A DNA stretch of 64,000 nt. Source: an uncultured SAR116 cluster alpha proteobacterium. Lineage in GTDB: Bacteria; Pseudomonadota; Alphaproteobacteria; Puniceispirillales; Marisalimonadaceae. The notes below the pieces were generated by a model. The model did not search any database, was not told the DNA's origin, and was given only the letters and a program-made list of their open reading frames with translations. The stretch spans positions 1-64,000 of the forward strand of contig CACIRZ010000001.1 of assembly GCA_902589185.1 (NCBI GenBank). Direction: 5' to 3'. Shown here in pieces: positions 17,344 to 26,802 of this stretch. Made by a program: the position numbers and the translations under genes. Position 1 is the first letter of the stretch. The number at the start of each line of letters is the position of its first letter.

Positions 17344-18528
17344 TTAATTAATAATTTTGTTTTTCCTTAGCATCTGTATCTGTTTTTCTGATATTCCAAT
17401 CTCCTTAAGTACTAAATCTGTATCACCTCCCAAAGATGGTGCAGAATGTCTTATCTTTCCAGGAGTTTTACTTAATCTTGGAAAAGCTTGATGCATTAAA
17501 ACATTTCCATATTCTTTATTATAGTAGTCAATGAGGACTTCCCTGTCTTGTATATATGGATGCTCTATGATTTCTGATATATCTAGAACAGGTCCAACTG
17601 TAATTCCTTCTTTTGAGAAGATATCTAAGACTTCTTCTCTTTTATATTTTTTAATAAATTTTGAAATAGGTTTATCCAAATCATCTTGATTATTTAGTCT
17701 GTCACTATTAGTCAAAAATCTTGGATCCTTAATCAAATCACTTGAACCTATTGTTAAGGCTAGTTTTTCCCACATTGACTGCATTGATGCAGATAAAGAA
17801 ACATATTTATTATCTTTTGTTTTATATATCCCTCTTGGTGCAGCCACATTACTTCTATTTCCTATTCTTTCTGGCACCTTACCTGAAATTTTATAACTTG
17901 CGGCCCATGGACCTAAAATTGAAAAAAAAGGCTCAAAAAGAGACAAGTCTATTACTTGACCACCAGTATTATTTTTTTTTGAAGCCAAAATAGCCATCAA
18001 AATGGCACCGAATCCTGTTAATCCAGCAACCATATCAGCAAGAGCTAGGGGAGGTAAAAGAGGAGCTTGTTTTTCTTCACCAGTCATTGCTGCAAATCCA
18101 CTCATTCCTTCTACGAGAGATCCAAAACCTGGAGCATTTTTGAAAATCCCAGTTTGTCCCCAACCAGAAATTCTTAAAATAATTAATTTTTTGTTTAACT
18201 CATTTAATTGGTCTGGACCAATTCCCCATTTCTCAAGAGTGCCAGGCACAAAGTTTTCTATAAAAACATCTGCTGATTTTACTAATTCTTTTAAAAGATC
18301 CAAACCTTCATCTTTTTTGAGATCTATAGAAATACTTCTTTTGTTTCTTGAATAAACAGCCCACCAGTGCGAGATACCATTTATTTTCCAATTTCTTAGG
18401 TCGTCTCCTTTTCCTGGTTTTTCTACCTTAACTACATCTGCTCCAAAATCAGCAAACATATGACTTACCATATTGCCAGCTGCCAAACGAGAAAGATCCA
18501 AAATTTTAATATTTTCTAATGGTAACAA
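17344..18528 (-). CDS. CaiB/BaiF family CoA-transferase
   Basis: 394 residues, class III CoA-transferase. It begins 'PLENIKILDLSRLAAGNMVSHMFADFGADVVKVEKPG', the typical opening, has 'YSRNKRSISIDLKKDEG' near 59-75, and the catalytic Asp in 'LALADMVAG' near 161-169. It moves CoA between carboxylic acids such as carnitine, formate/oxalate or bile acids. It lies 19 bases downstream of the hydroxyacyl-CoA dehydrogenase gene on the same strand. The acid is unknown. Confidence 0.92.
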   Translation of the reverse strand: MLPLENIKILDLSRLAAGNMVSHMFADFGADVVKVEKPGKGDDLRNWKINGISHWWAVYSRNKRSISIDLKKDEGLDLLKELVKSADVFIENFVPGTLEKWGIGPDQLNELNKKLIILRISGWGQTGIFKNAPGFGSLVEGMSGFAAMTGEEKQAPLLPPLALADMVAGLTGFGAILMAILASKKNNTGGQVIDLSLFEPFFSILGPWAASYKISGKVPERIGNRSNVAAPRGIYKTKDNKYVSLSASMQSMWEKLALTIGSSDLIKDPRFLTNSDRLNNQDDLDKPISKFIKKYKREEVLDIFSKEGITVGPVLDISEIIEHPYIQDREVLIDYYNKEYGNVLMHQAFPRLSKTPGKIRHSAPSLGGDTDLVLKEIGISEKQIQMLRKNKIIN

Positions 18529-18547
18529 AATTTAAAATTCCTATTTT

Positions 18548-19480
18548 CTATGTTTCATCATTATCAATTTTTAATTTTCTAAGTTGTTTCAACAAGAAAT
18601 TTCTTTTTTTAGATCTTTTGTCTAAATCGTCTTCACTAAGAACCTTTCGTCGTTCTAACTCTAGTTTTTTACCTGCATTTTCTGACCAATCTGGTATTTT
18701 AGTTTGTGATTTAGCCATTTCAATAAACATAGAGCCATATCTAGCCATATAATCTTTGATTCCACCTGGTGCATTTAAATCAATTGTTTCAAAAGGTCCC
18801 ATAAATGCCCATCTTAGACCTAAACCGTCTTTTATAGTTGCATCAATATCTTCTGAACTAGCATATCCTTCTGAATATAATCGCATAGCCTCATTTAAAA
18901 GTGCACCTTGTAATCTATTTAATATAAAGCCATCAATTTCTTTATTAACGGTAACAATAGATGAGCCTGAGAGTTTAAAAATTTCTTTAGCTTTTTCAAT
19001 CGCTTTTGTTGATGTGTTCTCACCTGGGCAGATTTCCACACATGGTATTAGGTGCGGTGGATTAGCAGGGTGTGCTATCAGGCATCTATGTTGTCCTCTA
19101 AGGTTTTGTGTTATTTTTGAAATTGGTATCGCTGAGGAAGAAGATCCTATCACAACATTTTGAGGTGACAAGTTATCTAACTTTGCAAATAGTTCTTGTT
19201 TAACAGATAAAATTTCAGGTGCGCTTTCTTGAATATATTCAACTTGAGAACACAATTCTTCGAGTTTTACATTTTGAGAAATATTGTTTAAGCATCTATT
19301 AACATCAACTGTGTCATCTATAGCTTTTAATTCTTCGAGAAACAAAGTTACTCTTTCTTCATAACCATCAAAAACTTCAGGATATGGGTCATAAACAAAA
19401 ACATTAAAACCACTTTTAGAAAATATTGCCGCCCAACTAGAACCAATTAATCCACCACCAATTATGCCAATATTTTTCAT
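18548..19480 (-). CDS. 3-hydroxyacyl-CoA dehydrogenase family (carnitine DH / lambda-crystallin type)
   Basis: 310 residues. The NAD-binding Rossmann 'GIIGGGLIGSSWAAIF' is at the N-terminus. 'SSSSAIPISKI' near 112-122 and 'AHPANPPHLIPCVEICPG' near 136-153 carry the catalytic His. The C-terminal helical domain ends the protein. The HPxNPPH...VE pattern is shared with L-carnitine 3-dehydrogenase and lambda-crystallin/L-gulonate dehydrogenase more than with fatty acid oxidation enzymes. It heads the leftward four-gene run. Confidence 0.85.
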   Translation of the reverse strand: MKNIGIIGGGLIGSSWAAIFSKSGFNVFVYDPYPEVFDGYEERVTLFLEELKAIDDTVDVNRCLNNISQNVKLEELCSQVEYIQESAPEILSVKQELFAKLDNLSPQNVVIGSSSSAIPISKITQNLRGQHRCLIAHPANPPHLIPCVEICPGENTSTKAIEKAKEIFKLSGSSIVTVNKEIDGFILNRLQGALLNEAMRLYSEGYASSEDIDATIKDGLGLRWAFMGPFETIDLNAPGGIKDYMARYGSMFIEMAKSQTKIPDWSENAGKKLELERRKVLSEDDLDKRSKKRNFLLKQLRKLKIDNDET

Positions 19481-19614
19481 GTAAATTCCTTTAAGTTTAA
19501 TTTCTATTAATTCTTAAATTATTTATAATTCAACAAATGAATAACTTAAATTATTTATTTATATTTTGAAAATCATGATAGTTTATCACTAAATTTATTT
19601 TTTGGGATTAATTT

Positions 19615-20547
19615 ATGGGACAGTTGGTTAATGGTGTTTGGACAAAAGGCTCAGTTTCAAACAATCAAAAAGATGGAAGTTTTAAAAGAGTAGATAGTGT
19701 TTTCAGAAATGTAATAAGTGTTAATGACCAAGTTTATAAACCTGAAACAAATAGATATCACTTATATGTAAGTTATGCATGTCCATGGGCTCATAGAACG
19801 TTAATATTTAGATATTTAAAAAAACTTGAGAACCACATCTCTGTGGATTATGTACATCCAGATATGCTTGAAAATGGTTGGTCATTTTTAAAAAACTTTC
19901 CAAAAACGACAGGAGATAGTCTTAATAATAAAAAGTACATACATGAAATCTATCAAATTTCAGATAAAAAAGTATCTTCGAAGGCAACAGTTCCTATTTT
20001 ATGGGATAAAAAAACTAACACAATTGTAAATAATGAGTCTGCTGAAATAATTAGAATAATGAATAGTGCATTCAATGATATTACAAAAAATTATGATAAT
20101 TACTATCCATCAAATTTAAGAATTGAAATTGATAAAATTAATAAAGTAATTTACGAAAACATTAATAATGGTGTTTACAAATCTGGTTTTTCAAAAACTC
20201 AAGAAGCCTATGAGGATGCAGTAAAAAAGTTATTTTCATCATTAGAAATGATTGATGGAATCCTAGAAGATAAAGAATATTTAGTTGGGAATATACTAAC
20301 TGAAGCAGATATAAGATTAATTCCTACATTATTAAGATTTGACAGCGTTTATTATGTTCATTTCAAATGTAATTTAAAAAAAATAAGTGAATTTAAGAAT
20401 ATCAGTTCTTATGTGAAAAGAATGTTTAATAATCCAGCTATAAATACAACAACAAATTTTGATCATATCAAAAGACATTATTATTTTTCTCACGAACATA
20501 TAAATCCATATAGAATTATACCTTTAGGTCCAAACTCACCAATTTAA
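19615..20547 (+). CDS. Glutathionyl-hydroquinone reductase-like GST (Xi class)
   Basis: 310 residues, the length of Xi-class GSTs such as E. coli YqjG. The catalytic Cys56 is in 'SYACPWAHRT', a thioredoxin-fold N-terminal domain is followed by 'ATVPILWDKKT..IVNNESAEIIRI', and the C-terminal helical domain has 'YLVGNILTEADIRLIPTLLRFD'. These enzymes reduce glutathionyl-(hydro)quinones to hydroquinones, often beside aromatic-degradation pathways. Here the aromatic cluster is 15 kb away. Confidence 0.92.
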   Translation: MGQLVNGVWTKGSVSNNQKDGSFKRVDSVFRNVISVNDQVYKPETNRYHLYVSYACPWAHRTLIFRYLKKLENHISVDYVHPDMLENGWSFLKNFPKTTGDSLNNKKYIHEIYQISDKKVSSKATVPILWDKKTNTIVNNESAEIIRIMNSAFNDITKNYDNYYPSNLRIEIDKINKVIYENINNGVYKSGFSKTQEAYEDAVKKLFSSLEMIDGILEDKEYLVGNILTEADIRLIPTLLRFDSVYYVHFKCNLKKISEFKNISSYVKRMFNNPAINTTTNFDHIKRHYYFSHEHINPYRIIPLGPNSPI

Positions 20548-20556
20548 ATTATCGTA

Positions 20557-21324
20557 TTACTTTTTTTTTGAAAAAATTGAACATGCTGATCCAAACTCAT
20601 CAAACAAACATCTATTTAATTCGTTTTTTTCAGGTTCATATTCAGCATGCCACTGAACGCCTACTGCAAATGAAGGATGGTCAGGAATACTTACTGCTTC
20701 AATAATACCATCATCTGACAAAGCTTCTATTTTTAAATTATTAGCAATAATATCGATAGCCTGACCATGAAGTGAATTTACAAAACAAGAATCCTTTTTT
20801 AGTAATTTTGAAAAATAACCGTTTTTTACAAAATCAATTCTGTGTTTTAATTTAAAAATTTGCTCAACCGTTACATCATCTCCTCTAGGCATACGATGAT
20901 CATTTTTATCATCCAAGAGATGTACCCGATAATGCAATGTTCCACCATAGGCCACGTTCATTTCTTGAATACCTCTACAAATTCCAAAAATTGGAATACC
21001 TAAGCTAACACATTTAGGTATCATTTCTAAAACAATCTCGTCTCTTCCAACATCAATGGGCTCATCTGGCGGGAAAGGATCACCTCCAAAATGATGTGGC
21101 TCAACGTTTGCTCTACCCCCAGTTAAAACTATACCATCGACTTTTTTTAGGAGTAGATCTAAGTCTTTACCTTTTATATATGACGGGATTAAAATTGGTA
21201 TTGCGTTACTAAACTTAGATACAGCATTAACATACCTTAAACCGGTTGAATGAGAGACTTGCCTTCCACCAAAATTAATAATTTCATTAGTTGATATACC
21301 AATTATTGGTTTGGTTGAAGACAT
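20557..21324 (-). CDS. Gamma-glutamyl-gamma-aminobutyrate hydrolase-type (PuuD) amidase
   Basis: 255 residues, class I glutamine amidotransferase-like peptidase C26. The nucleophile is Cys116 in 'GICRGIQEMNVAYGG', with His226 in 'VQWHAEYEP' and a downstream Glu completing the triad. 'LTGGRANVEP' near 67-76 is typical of PuuD. The E. coli enzyme frees GABA from gamma-Glu-GABA in putrescine breakdown, but no other puu gene is present here, so the substrate is open. Confidence 0.88.
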   Translation of the reverse strand: MSSTKPIIGISTNEIINFGGRQVSHSTGLRYVNAVSKFSNAIPILIPSYIKGKDLDLLLKKVDGIVLTGGRANVEPHHFGGDPFPPDEPIDVGRDEIVLEMIPKCVSLGIPIFGICRGIQEMNVAYGGTLHYRVHLLDDKNDHRMPRGDDVTVEQIFKLKHRIDFVKNGYFSKLLKKDSCFVNSLHGQAIDIIANNLKIEALSDDGIIEAVSIPDHPSFAVGVQWHAEYEPEKNELNRCLFDEFGSACSIFSKKK

Positions 21325-21360
21325 GATTTATTTGAAACTTCCTATTATTTTAAATTTTAA

Positions 21361-22086
21361 TTAACAACCTAATTGTTTTGCTAAGTCTTTTAAATCTCTT
21401 GAAACTATATCCCATTCTCTATTATCTTTATAATCATTAACTTCAGCAATATCAAACAACTTATCCTTGCCATACTCAAAAGGTCTATGAACATAAGCTG
21501 TTTTCATCCCTTGTTGTCTTGCTGCTCTAAGATCGTCTTCGTGTGCAGCAACCATCAAACATTCTTCTGTTTTAAAATTTAGAGCATTGCAAGCTTTTAA
21601 ATAAGCTTCTGGCTCAGGTTTGTAATGACCAGTTACTTCTGCTCCTAAAATAACATCCCAATTGAGATTTGAAAATTTTGCCATGTTAAGAATTAAAGCT
21701 ATATTTCCATTAGATTGAGTGGCTAAAATATATTTTTTCTTGAGTAGGTTGATACCTTCACTGCTATCCGGCCAACCTGGAAGTCTATGCCATGCAGTTA
21801 CTAGCAATTTAAAATCTTCATCAGAAATATTATGCAAATTAAATTTTGGGGCAATTTTTTTCAAATTTTCCATGTGTAAAATGTCAAGAATAGTAAATGA
21901 TCTTCTACCCTTCCTTATCTCCTCCATAGCTGGCTGATATTCTGCTCTCCATGAATCAGCAAAATCAAAAGGATCTAATGAAATATTGTTTTTCTTTGCA
22001 AAACTCTCTACTTCTCTTGCTATACCAGTTCTCCAATCAACAACAGTTCCAAACACATCAAATAAAAGTGCTTTAACTTTTAACAT
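21361..22086 (-). CDS. Haloacid dehalogenase type II-like HAD hydrolase
   Basis: The start is set at the internal ATG (MLKVKALLFDVFGT). HAD motif I 'FDVFGTVVDW' carries the nucleophilic Asp, motif II is 'LATQSNGN', motif III Lys is in 'GHYKPEPEAY', and motif IV is 'AAHEDDLRAARQQGM'. This set, including SNGN and AAHxxDL, is that of (S)-2-haloacid dehalogenase, which turns 2-haloacids into 2-hydroxyacids. Activity on other phosphorylated or halogenated acids is possible. It precedes the PuuD-type gene by 36 bases on the same strand. Confidence 0.88.
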   Translation of the reverse strand: MLKVKALLFDVFGTVVDWRTGIAREVESFAKKNNISLDPFDFADSWRAEYQPAMEEIRKGRRSFTILDILHMENLKKIAPKFNLHNISDEDFKLLVTAWHRLPGWPDSSEGINLLKKKYILATQSNGNIALILNMAKFSNLNWDVILGAEVTGHYKPEPEAYLKACNALNFKTEECLMVAAHEDDLRAARQQGMKTAYVHRPFEYGKDKLFDIAEVNDYKDNREWDIVSRDLKDLAKQLGC

Positions 22087-22207
22087 TTTGCCTCCAATCA
22101 ATTAATATGTTAAGTATATTTGATAAGTATTTTTATAACTCAAATTTAATCTAGTTCAAAAGTATATAAAACCTATTTAAATTTATATTATAAATCTGTT
22201 CAGTTTC

Positions 22208-23122
22208 ATGAATAAAGATAAATTGAAAAAAATAAAATCATTACCACCTGCATTTTTAGCTGTGATATTCATGGTTTTATCAGGCATTTTTGCAACAACT
22301 ATGCATTGTTTAATAAGGTTTGCTACTGAGGATAGCCATCCATTTGAAGTTGCTTTTTTTAGAACAATATTTGTCCTCCTCATTTTTTTTCCTGTGGTTA
22401 CAAAAAATGGTTTAGCATCACTAAGATCTAATAATGTAAAATTACAATCATATAGAGCAGTTGTTGGAAGCGTAGCCATGTTATGTATGTTTTATGGGCT
22501 TAGTATAACAGAGTTGGCAAAAGCAACTGCACTCATGTTTACTGTTCCTATTTTTGCAACAATACTTGCAATAATTTTTCTCAAAGAGATTGTTGGAATA
22601 AGAAGATGGCTTGCAATGTGTGTGGGATTTATAGGAGCATTAATTGTTTTAAGACCAGATATCGAGTTAGGGTTTGGGCCATTACTTATATTATGCGCTT
22701 CATTAATGTGGTCTTCTTCAATGTTAATGGCAAAAAAACTTACACAAACAGATACCACAGTAAGTATAACATTTTGGCAAGCTGCAGGTCTGATACCAGC
22801 AACATTTATACTTGCCATACAAGTTTGGGAGTGGCCTACCCTTCAACAACTAATAATGTTTTTGTTTATTGCAATAGCAGGAACGTTAGTTCACTGGTTT
22901 CTAAATGAGGCTCTAAAAAGAGCTGATATTACTGCACTTCTTCCACTAGATTATTTAAGATTAATTTGGTCAGTATCACTAGGATTTATATTTTTTAATG
23001 AAATACCTCATATTGGTCTTTGGATAGGATCTGCACTTATTTTGGGTGCTTCAACATATATTGGTATAAGACAAGCAAAAAAGAAAGAACAGATAAATAC
23101 TAGCACAAATGTTAATATATAA
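22208..23122 (+). CDS. EamA (DMT) family permease
   Basis: 304 residues with ten hydrophobic helices in two EamA repeats. The first half contains 'RFATEDSHPFEVAFFRTIFVL' and the second 'WFLNEALKRADITALLPLDYLRLIWSVSLGFIFFNE', both family hallmarks. The family exports or imports small metabolites; the substrate is unknown. It is divergent from the HAD gene and convergent with the SDR, whose stop lies 2 bases away. Confidence 0.9.
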   Translation: MNKDKLKKIKSLPPAFLAVIFMVLSGIFATTMHCLIRFATEDSHPFEVAFFRTIFVLLIFFPVVTKNGLASLRSNNVKLQSYRAVVGSVAMLCMFYGLSITELAKATALMFTVPIFATILAIIFLKEIVGIRRWLAMCVGFIGALIVLRPDIELGFGPLLILCASLMWSSSMLMAKKLTQTDTTVSITFWQAAGLIPATFILAIQVWEWPTLQQLIMFLFIAIAGTLVHWFLNEALKRADITALLPLDYLRLIWSVSLGFIFFNEIPHIGLWIGSALILGASTYIGIRQAKKKEQINTSTNVNI

Positions 23123-23124
23123 AC

Positions 23125-23865
23125 TTAACGTCCTCCAGAGACAGGCACAACTGAACCTGAAATATAACTTGAGTCTTCACTTAATAACCACATTACAGTT
23201 TTTGCAACTTCTTCTGCGCCACCTATCCTTCCAAGTGGAACTGATGGCATTAATCTATCTACTCGAGAGGCGTCCCCTGCCTTGGCATGAATTTCAGTAT
23301 CAATTAAACCCGGAGCAACAGCGTTAACTCTTATTCCAAATTTTCCAAGCTCTTTTGCCATTCCATAAGTAAGGGAATGCATAGCGCCCTTAGACATTGC
23401 ATAGTGAACAAACTCTCCTCCACCACCAATATCTGCGGCTATTGAAGACATATTAACTATTGTTCCTGATTTCTGAGAAATCATAACTCTTGCTGACTCT
23501 TGAGCCACATAAAAAGCACCTAATATGTTTGTATCTATTACCATCTTCAAATCATCTGGGCTAAGATCTTGTATTGGTGAAATTGGTCCTGTTATTCCAG
23601 CGTTGTTAAAAACACCATCAATTGTTCCAGCTTTATCTAAGAAATCAGTAAACATACCTTTAACAGATTTATTATTAGCTACGTCACACTGTAATATAAT
23701 TCCATCACCACCTGAATCACGGACAAGTTTTAGACATTCTTCTGCTGCCTTTGAATTTTGATTATAGTTAATTCCTACAAACATTTGTGCTTTAGCGGCT
23801 TCAATTGCAGTAGCTTTTCCTATCCCTTGGCTTGCGCCTGTAATTAAAATATTTTTCATTTTCAT
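23125..23865 (-). CDS. Short-chain dehydrogenase/reductase (FabG-like)
   Basis: 246 residues with the classical SDR plan: 'TGASQGIGKA' cofactor motif near 9-18, 'NNAGITGP' near 90-97, catalytic Ser in 'NMSSIAAD', Tyr and Lys in 'YAMSK', and 'APGLIDTE' then the C-terminal 'YISGSVVPVSGGR'. Complete catalytic residues contrast with the atypical SDR at 34100. The likely reaction is NAD(P)-dependent oxidation or reduction of a hydroxyl or keto group. It is spaced 23 bases after the 2-hydroxyacid dehydrogenase and probably cotranscribed. Confidence 0.92.
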   Translation of the reverse strand: MKMKNILITGASQGIGKATAIEAAKAQMFVGINYNQNSKAAEECLKLVRDSGGDGIILQCDVANNKSVKGMFTDFLDKAGTIDGVFNNAGITGPISPIQDLSPDDLKMVIDTNILGAFYVAQESARVMISQKSGTIVNMSSIAADIGGGGEFVHYAMSKGAMHSLTYGMAKELGKFGIRVNAVAPGLIDTEIHAKAGDASRVDRLMPSVPLGRIGGAEEVAKTVMWLLSEDSSYISGSVVPVSGGR

Positions 23866-23888
23866 TTCCTTAATTATTTTTGTTTATT

Positions 23889-24908
23889 TTAAATTTTTTT
23901 AAATTTTTCTCGAAAAATATCTAATATAACTGGATTGACTGGCCTTAATGGATCCTTACCATCAAATATATCCAAAAGCTGTGTTGCAACAAATTCAGAC
24001 ATTTTATTGCGACTATCTCTAGTAATTCCAGCTGTGTGTGGGCTAGCTATGACATTTTCAAGTTTTAAAAGTTTATGTGTTGATGGAGGAGGTTCAAACT
24101 CCCATACATCTAAACCAGCTCCTGCTAAATGCCCTTCTGTGAGTATATCATATAAATCATCTTCATTATGGATTGATCCTCTGGATGTAGTAACAAAGTA
24201 ACTACCTTTTTTCATTTTCTTAAACCAATTTTTATTGATCATATTATTTGTTTCTTTATTTAAGGGTATATGTACAGAGACCACGTCACTTTCCGCTAAT
24301 AAAATATCTAATTCAGTTTTATTTGCATTTTTCTTCTTAAAAGAATCATCAGCCAAGTAAGGGTCATAAGCCAAAATATTACAGTTAAATGCAACCTTAC
24401 ATATTTCTGCAACCCTACCACCTGTGTTTCCAAGACCTATAATTCCAACGTTTTTATTTAAAAGATCTTTTCCCATTAAACTCACTCTTGGCTTGTTCCA
24501 ACCTCTCCTAAGAGCATGGTCACATTCACCAATTCTTTTAAATAAATTTAAAATCATTCCTACTGCGTGCTCAGCTACACCTTCAGCATTTCCGCCAGTT
24601 TGGTTAACTACTAATACACCTGCATCTGTACATGCCTCAACATCAATAGTGTCGTAGCCTGCACCAGAAGATGAGATAACAATTAAGTTAGGTACTTTAC
24701 TTAAAAATTGTTTATCAACTTGTAAATATTTTGGGACCTCATCTCTTGCTGCTCCAACTTGATATGCATCTGCTTTTTGTAAAATTGACATGCACTTTTC
24801 TTCATTATCAGAACTATTAATTTTTAATATTTCAACTTTAGATTGAGAATGTAAAATATCTAAACCATTTTGGGCAGGCAAAGTATCTAAGTAAACTATT
24901 GTAGGCAT
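23889..24908 (-). CDS. D-isomer-specific 2-hydroxyacid dehydrogenase
   Basis: The start is taken at 24908 rather than 24947 because 'GAGGAT' sits just upstream of that ATG and the protein then begins in the first strand. About 339 residues. Rossmann motif 'GIIGLGNTGGRVAEI' is central, 'TTSRGSIHNEDDL' carries the substrate Arg, and 'SPHTAGIT' the catalytic His, with Glu in 'DVWEFEPPP'. Enzymes of this group oxidise or reduce D-2-hydroxyacids such as glycerate, lactate or phosphoglycerate. Divergent from RidA, with which it may share a promoter region. Confidence 0.88.
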   Translation of the reverse strand: MPTIVYLDTLPAQNGLDILHSQSKVEILKINSSDNEEKCMSILQKADAYQVGAARDEVPKYLQVDKQFLSKVPNLIVISSSGAGYDTIDVEACTDAGVLVVNQTGGNAEGVAEHAVGMILNLFKRIGECDHALRRGWNKPRVSLMGKDLLNKNVGIIGLGNTGGRVAEICKVAFNCNILAYDPYLADDSFKKKNANKTELDILLAESDVVSVHIPLNKETNNMINKNWFKKMKKGSYFVTTSRGSIHNEDDLYDILTEGHLAGAGLDVWEFEPPPSTHKLLKLENVIASPHTAGITRDSRNKMSEFVATQLLDIFDGKDPLRPVNPVILDIFREKFKKI

Positions 24909-25055
24909 ATTATCCTCATAATGAAAATACTCCCATATGATATTCATTTTCCAAATTCATGCAAAGTAAATGAAACTATTTTTTTAAGTATATTTTGTAA
25001 GATACTATTGTAGGATAATAATATACCGGTTTAATTTATATTTATGAGGATTAAA

Positions 25056-25439
25056 ATGATTAATAGAATATTGATTCCAGATATACTTCAGCCAGTAAGT
25101 CATTATTGTCATGTAGTTGAAGCAAATGGTGTGGTTTGGGTTTCAGGATTAGTAGGCATGAATTTTGATGAAACAATTCCAGAGAGTACTAAGGATCAGT
25201 TTGATATTGCTATGCGAGATCTAGATACTTGTCTTATTGCAGCTGGAAGTTCGTCAAATGATGTAGTTAAGGTGAGAGTCTTTTTAACTGATATTAGAGA
25301 TAGATCTATTATTAATCCAAAAAGAATTGAATATTTTGGAGAACATAAACCTGCATCTACTTTATTAGAAGTATCTGCTCTTGTAGACCCAAAAATGAAA
25401 GTTGAAATTGAAGCTGAAGCAATTGTTACAAAATCATAA
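25056..25439 (+). CDS. RidA family protein
   Basis: The start is at 25056, since 'GAGGAT' lies 6 bases upstream, while the tracked ATG at 25044 overlaps that ribosome site. About 127 residues of the RidA/YjgF/UK114 trimeric fold, with 'PVSHYCHVVEANGVVWVSGLVG' and 'KVRVFLTDI', and a late 'VDPKMKVEIEAEAI'. The canonical imine deaminase has an Arg near residue 105 in 'R.xVxV'; here the corresponding segment reads 'STLLEVSAL' with no Arg, so it belongs to a non-RidA subgroup. It is 16 bases before the amidase gene. Confidence 0.88.
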   Translation: MINRILIPDILQPVSHYCHVVEANGVVWVSGLVGMNFDETIPESTKDQFDIAMRDLDTCLIAAGSSSNDVVKVRVFLTDIRDRSIINPKRIEYFGEHKPASTLLEVSALVDPKMKVEIEAEAIVTKS

Positions 25440-25455
25440 TAAGAGAGAAATTTAG

Positions 25456-26772
25456 ATGGACTTAATTAAACTAAGCGCTAACGAAGCATTAAAGATGATG
25501 AAAGAAGACAATCTTTCTTCTGAAGAGTATGTGAAAGCATTTTTAAAACAAATAGAATTACGAGAAAATGAAGTTGGCGCTTGGATTTTTTTAGATCCTA
25601 AACTTGTATTAGACCAAGCAAGAGAAGCTGATAAAAGATGGAAAGATAAAACTGCAGGTAAATTAAACGGCCTCCCAATTGGTATTAAAGACATCATCGA
25701 TACAAAGGATATGCCTACAGAAAATGGATCTCAATTATGTAAAGACAGAAAACCATCTAAAGATGCTCATTTAGTTAAATTACTGAGAGATGAGGGCGCT
25801 GTTATTATGGGTAAATGTGTTACAACTGAGTTTGCCTTATCAGGACCTGGTAAAACAAAAAATCCAAAAGATCTAGAATGTACCCCAGGTGGCTCTTCAT
25901 CGGGTTCTGCTGCCGCTGTATCAGACTATATGGTACCGCTAGCAATTGGTTCACAAACGGGTGGTTCTGTTTTAAGACCTGCATCATTCACAGGTATATT
26001 AGGATTTAAACCAACCTTTGGGACAATATCAAGATCTGGAATGTCGCCAATTTCTCAAAGATTAGACCACCCTGGTATTTATGCTAATTGTGTGGAAGAC
26101 ATAGACTTAGTTGCCTCAGTGATTTTATCATATGACAGTGAAGATTTAGATATGATCCAAAATTACCAATATAAAAACGATCTCAATTTAAACAAATCAC
26201 TTAAATTTGGATTTGTTAGAGGACCTGTTTGGAATTTTGGTGATGAAGATATGAAAAATGGAATTGAAGAGTTTGTAAAAAATTCACGACTTGATATTGA
26301 AGAGTTAGACCTTGGAAAAGATTTTGAAGATGCGGCTAAAGCGCACGAAATTATAATGAACGGCTCTATAGCCAATTCTCTAATTAATTATTATCAAGCT
26401 GATAAATCTATGCTTCATACATTTACCGTTAAAAGAATAGAAGCAGGAATACCAGTATCTGCAAAGGATTACGTATCAGCAATAGAAAAAGCAAAGAAAA
26501 TGGAAAAAATTTTAAGACAATTATTTCTTAAATACGATTCTATTATTACCCCTGCAGCGCCAGGACAAGCCCCTCGTGATCTAATGAATACTGGAAATGC
26601 AATTTTTAACGGATATTGGACTATGATGGGCGTTCCAGCAATCAGCCTTCCTTTTTTAAAAGGTAGAGACAATTTACCTATTGGCATTCAATTTATTGCA
26701 AATTGGAGTGAAGATTTAAAATTATTGGAAATTTGTAAGGAAGTCTTAAAAAAAGAAAAGCTTGCTGACTAG
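25456..26772 (+). CDS. Amidase-signature hydrolase
   Basis: 438 residues of the amidase signature family. The Ser-Ser-Lys triad is visible: Lys78 in 'GIKDIIDT', the cis-Ser in 'PGGSSSGSAAA' near 144-154, and nucleophile Ser171 in 'GSQTGGSVLRPAS'. It hydrolyses a carboxamide to acid and ammonia. It follows RidA closely, so the pair may process a nitrogenous substrate. The stop codon lies inside a long hairpin shared with the convergent TRAP gene. Confidence 0.92.
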   Translation: MDLIKLSANEALKMMKEDNLSSEEYVKAFLKQIELRENEVGAWIFLDPKLVLDQAREADKRWKDKTAGKLNGLPIGIKDIIDTKDMPTENGSQLCKDRKPSKDAHLVKLLRDEGAVIMGKCVTTEFALSGPGKTKNPKDLECTPGGSSSGSAAAVSDYMVPLAIGSQTGGSVLRPASFTGILGFKPTFGTISRSGMSPISQRLDHPGIYANCVEDIDLVASVILSYDSEDLDMIQNYQYKNDLNLNKSLKFGFVRGPVWNFGDEDMKNGIEEFVKNSRLDIEELDLGKDFEDAAKAHEIIMNGSIANSLINYYQADKSMLHTFTVKRIEAGIPVSAKDYVSAIEKAKKMEKILRQLFLKYDSIITPAAPGQAPRDLMNTGNAIFNGYWTMMGVPAISLPFLKGRDNLPIGIQFIANWSEDLKLLEICKEVLKKEKLAD

Positions 26773-26787
26773 AGCAGTCAGCAAGCT
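26759..26787. terminator. Bidirectional hairpin spanning the amidase stop codon
   Basis: A perfect 12-bp inverted repeat, AGCTTGCTGACT and AGTCAGCAAGCT, with a 5-base loop (agagc). The amidase stop TAG at 26770-26772 falls at the top of the left arm. On the minus strand the stem is followed by a T-rich run (cttttcttttttt), a good intrinsic terminator for the TRAP binding-protein gene. On the plus strand the tail is less T-rich. Confidence 0.75.
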
Positions 26788-26802
26788 AAATTAGTTATGT
26801 TT

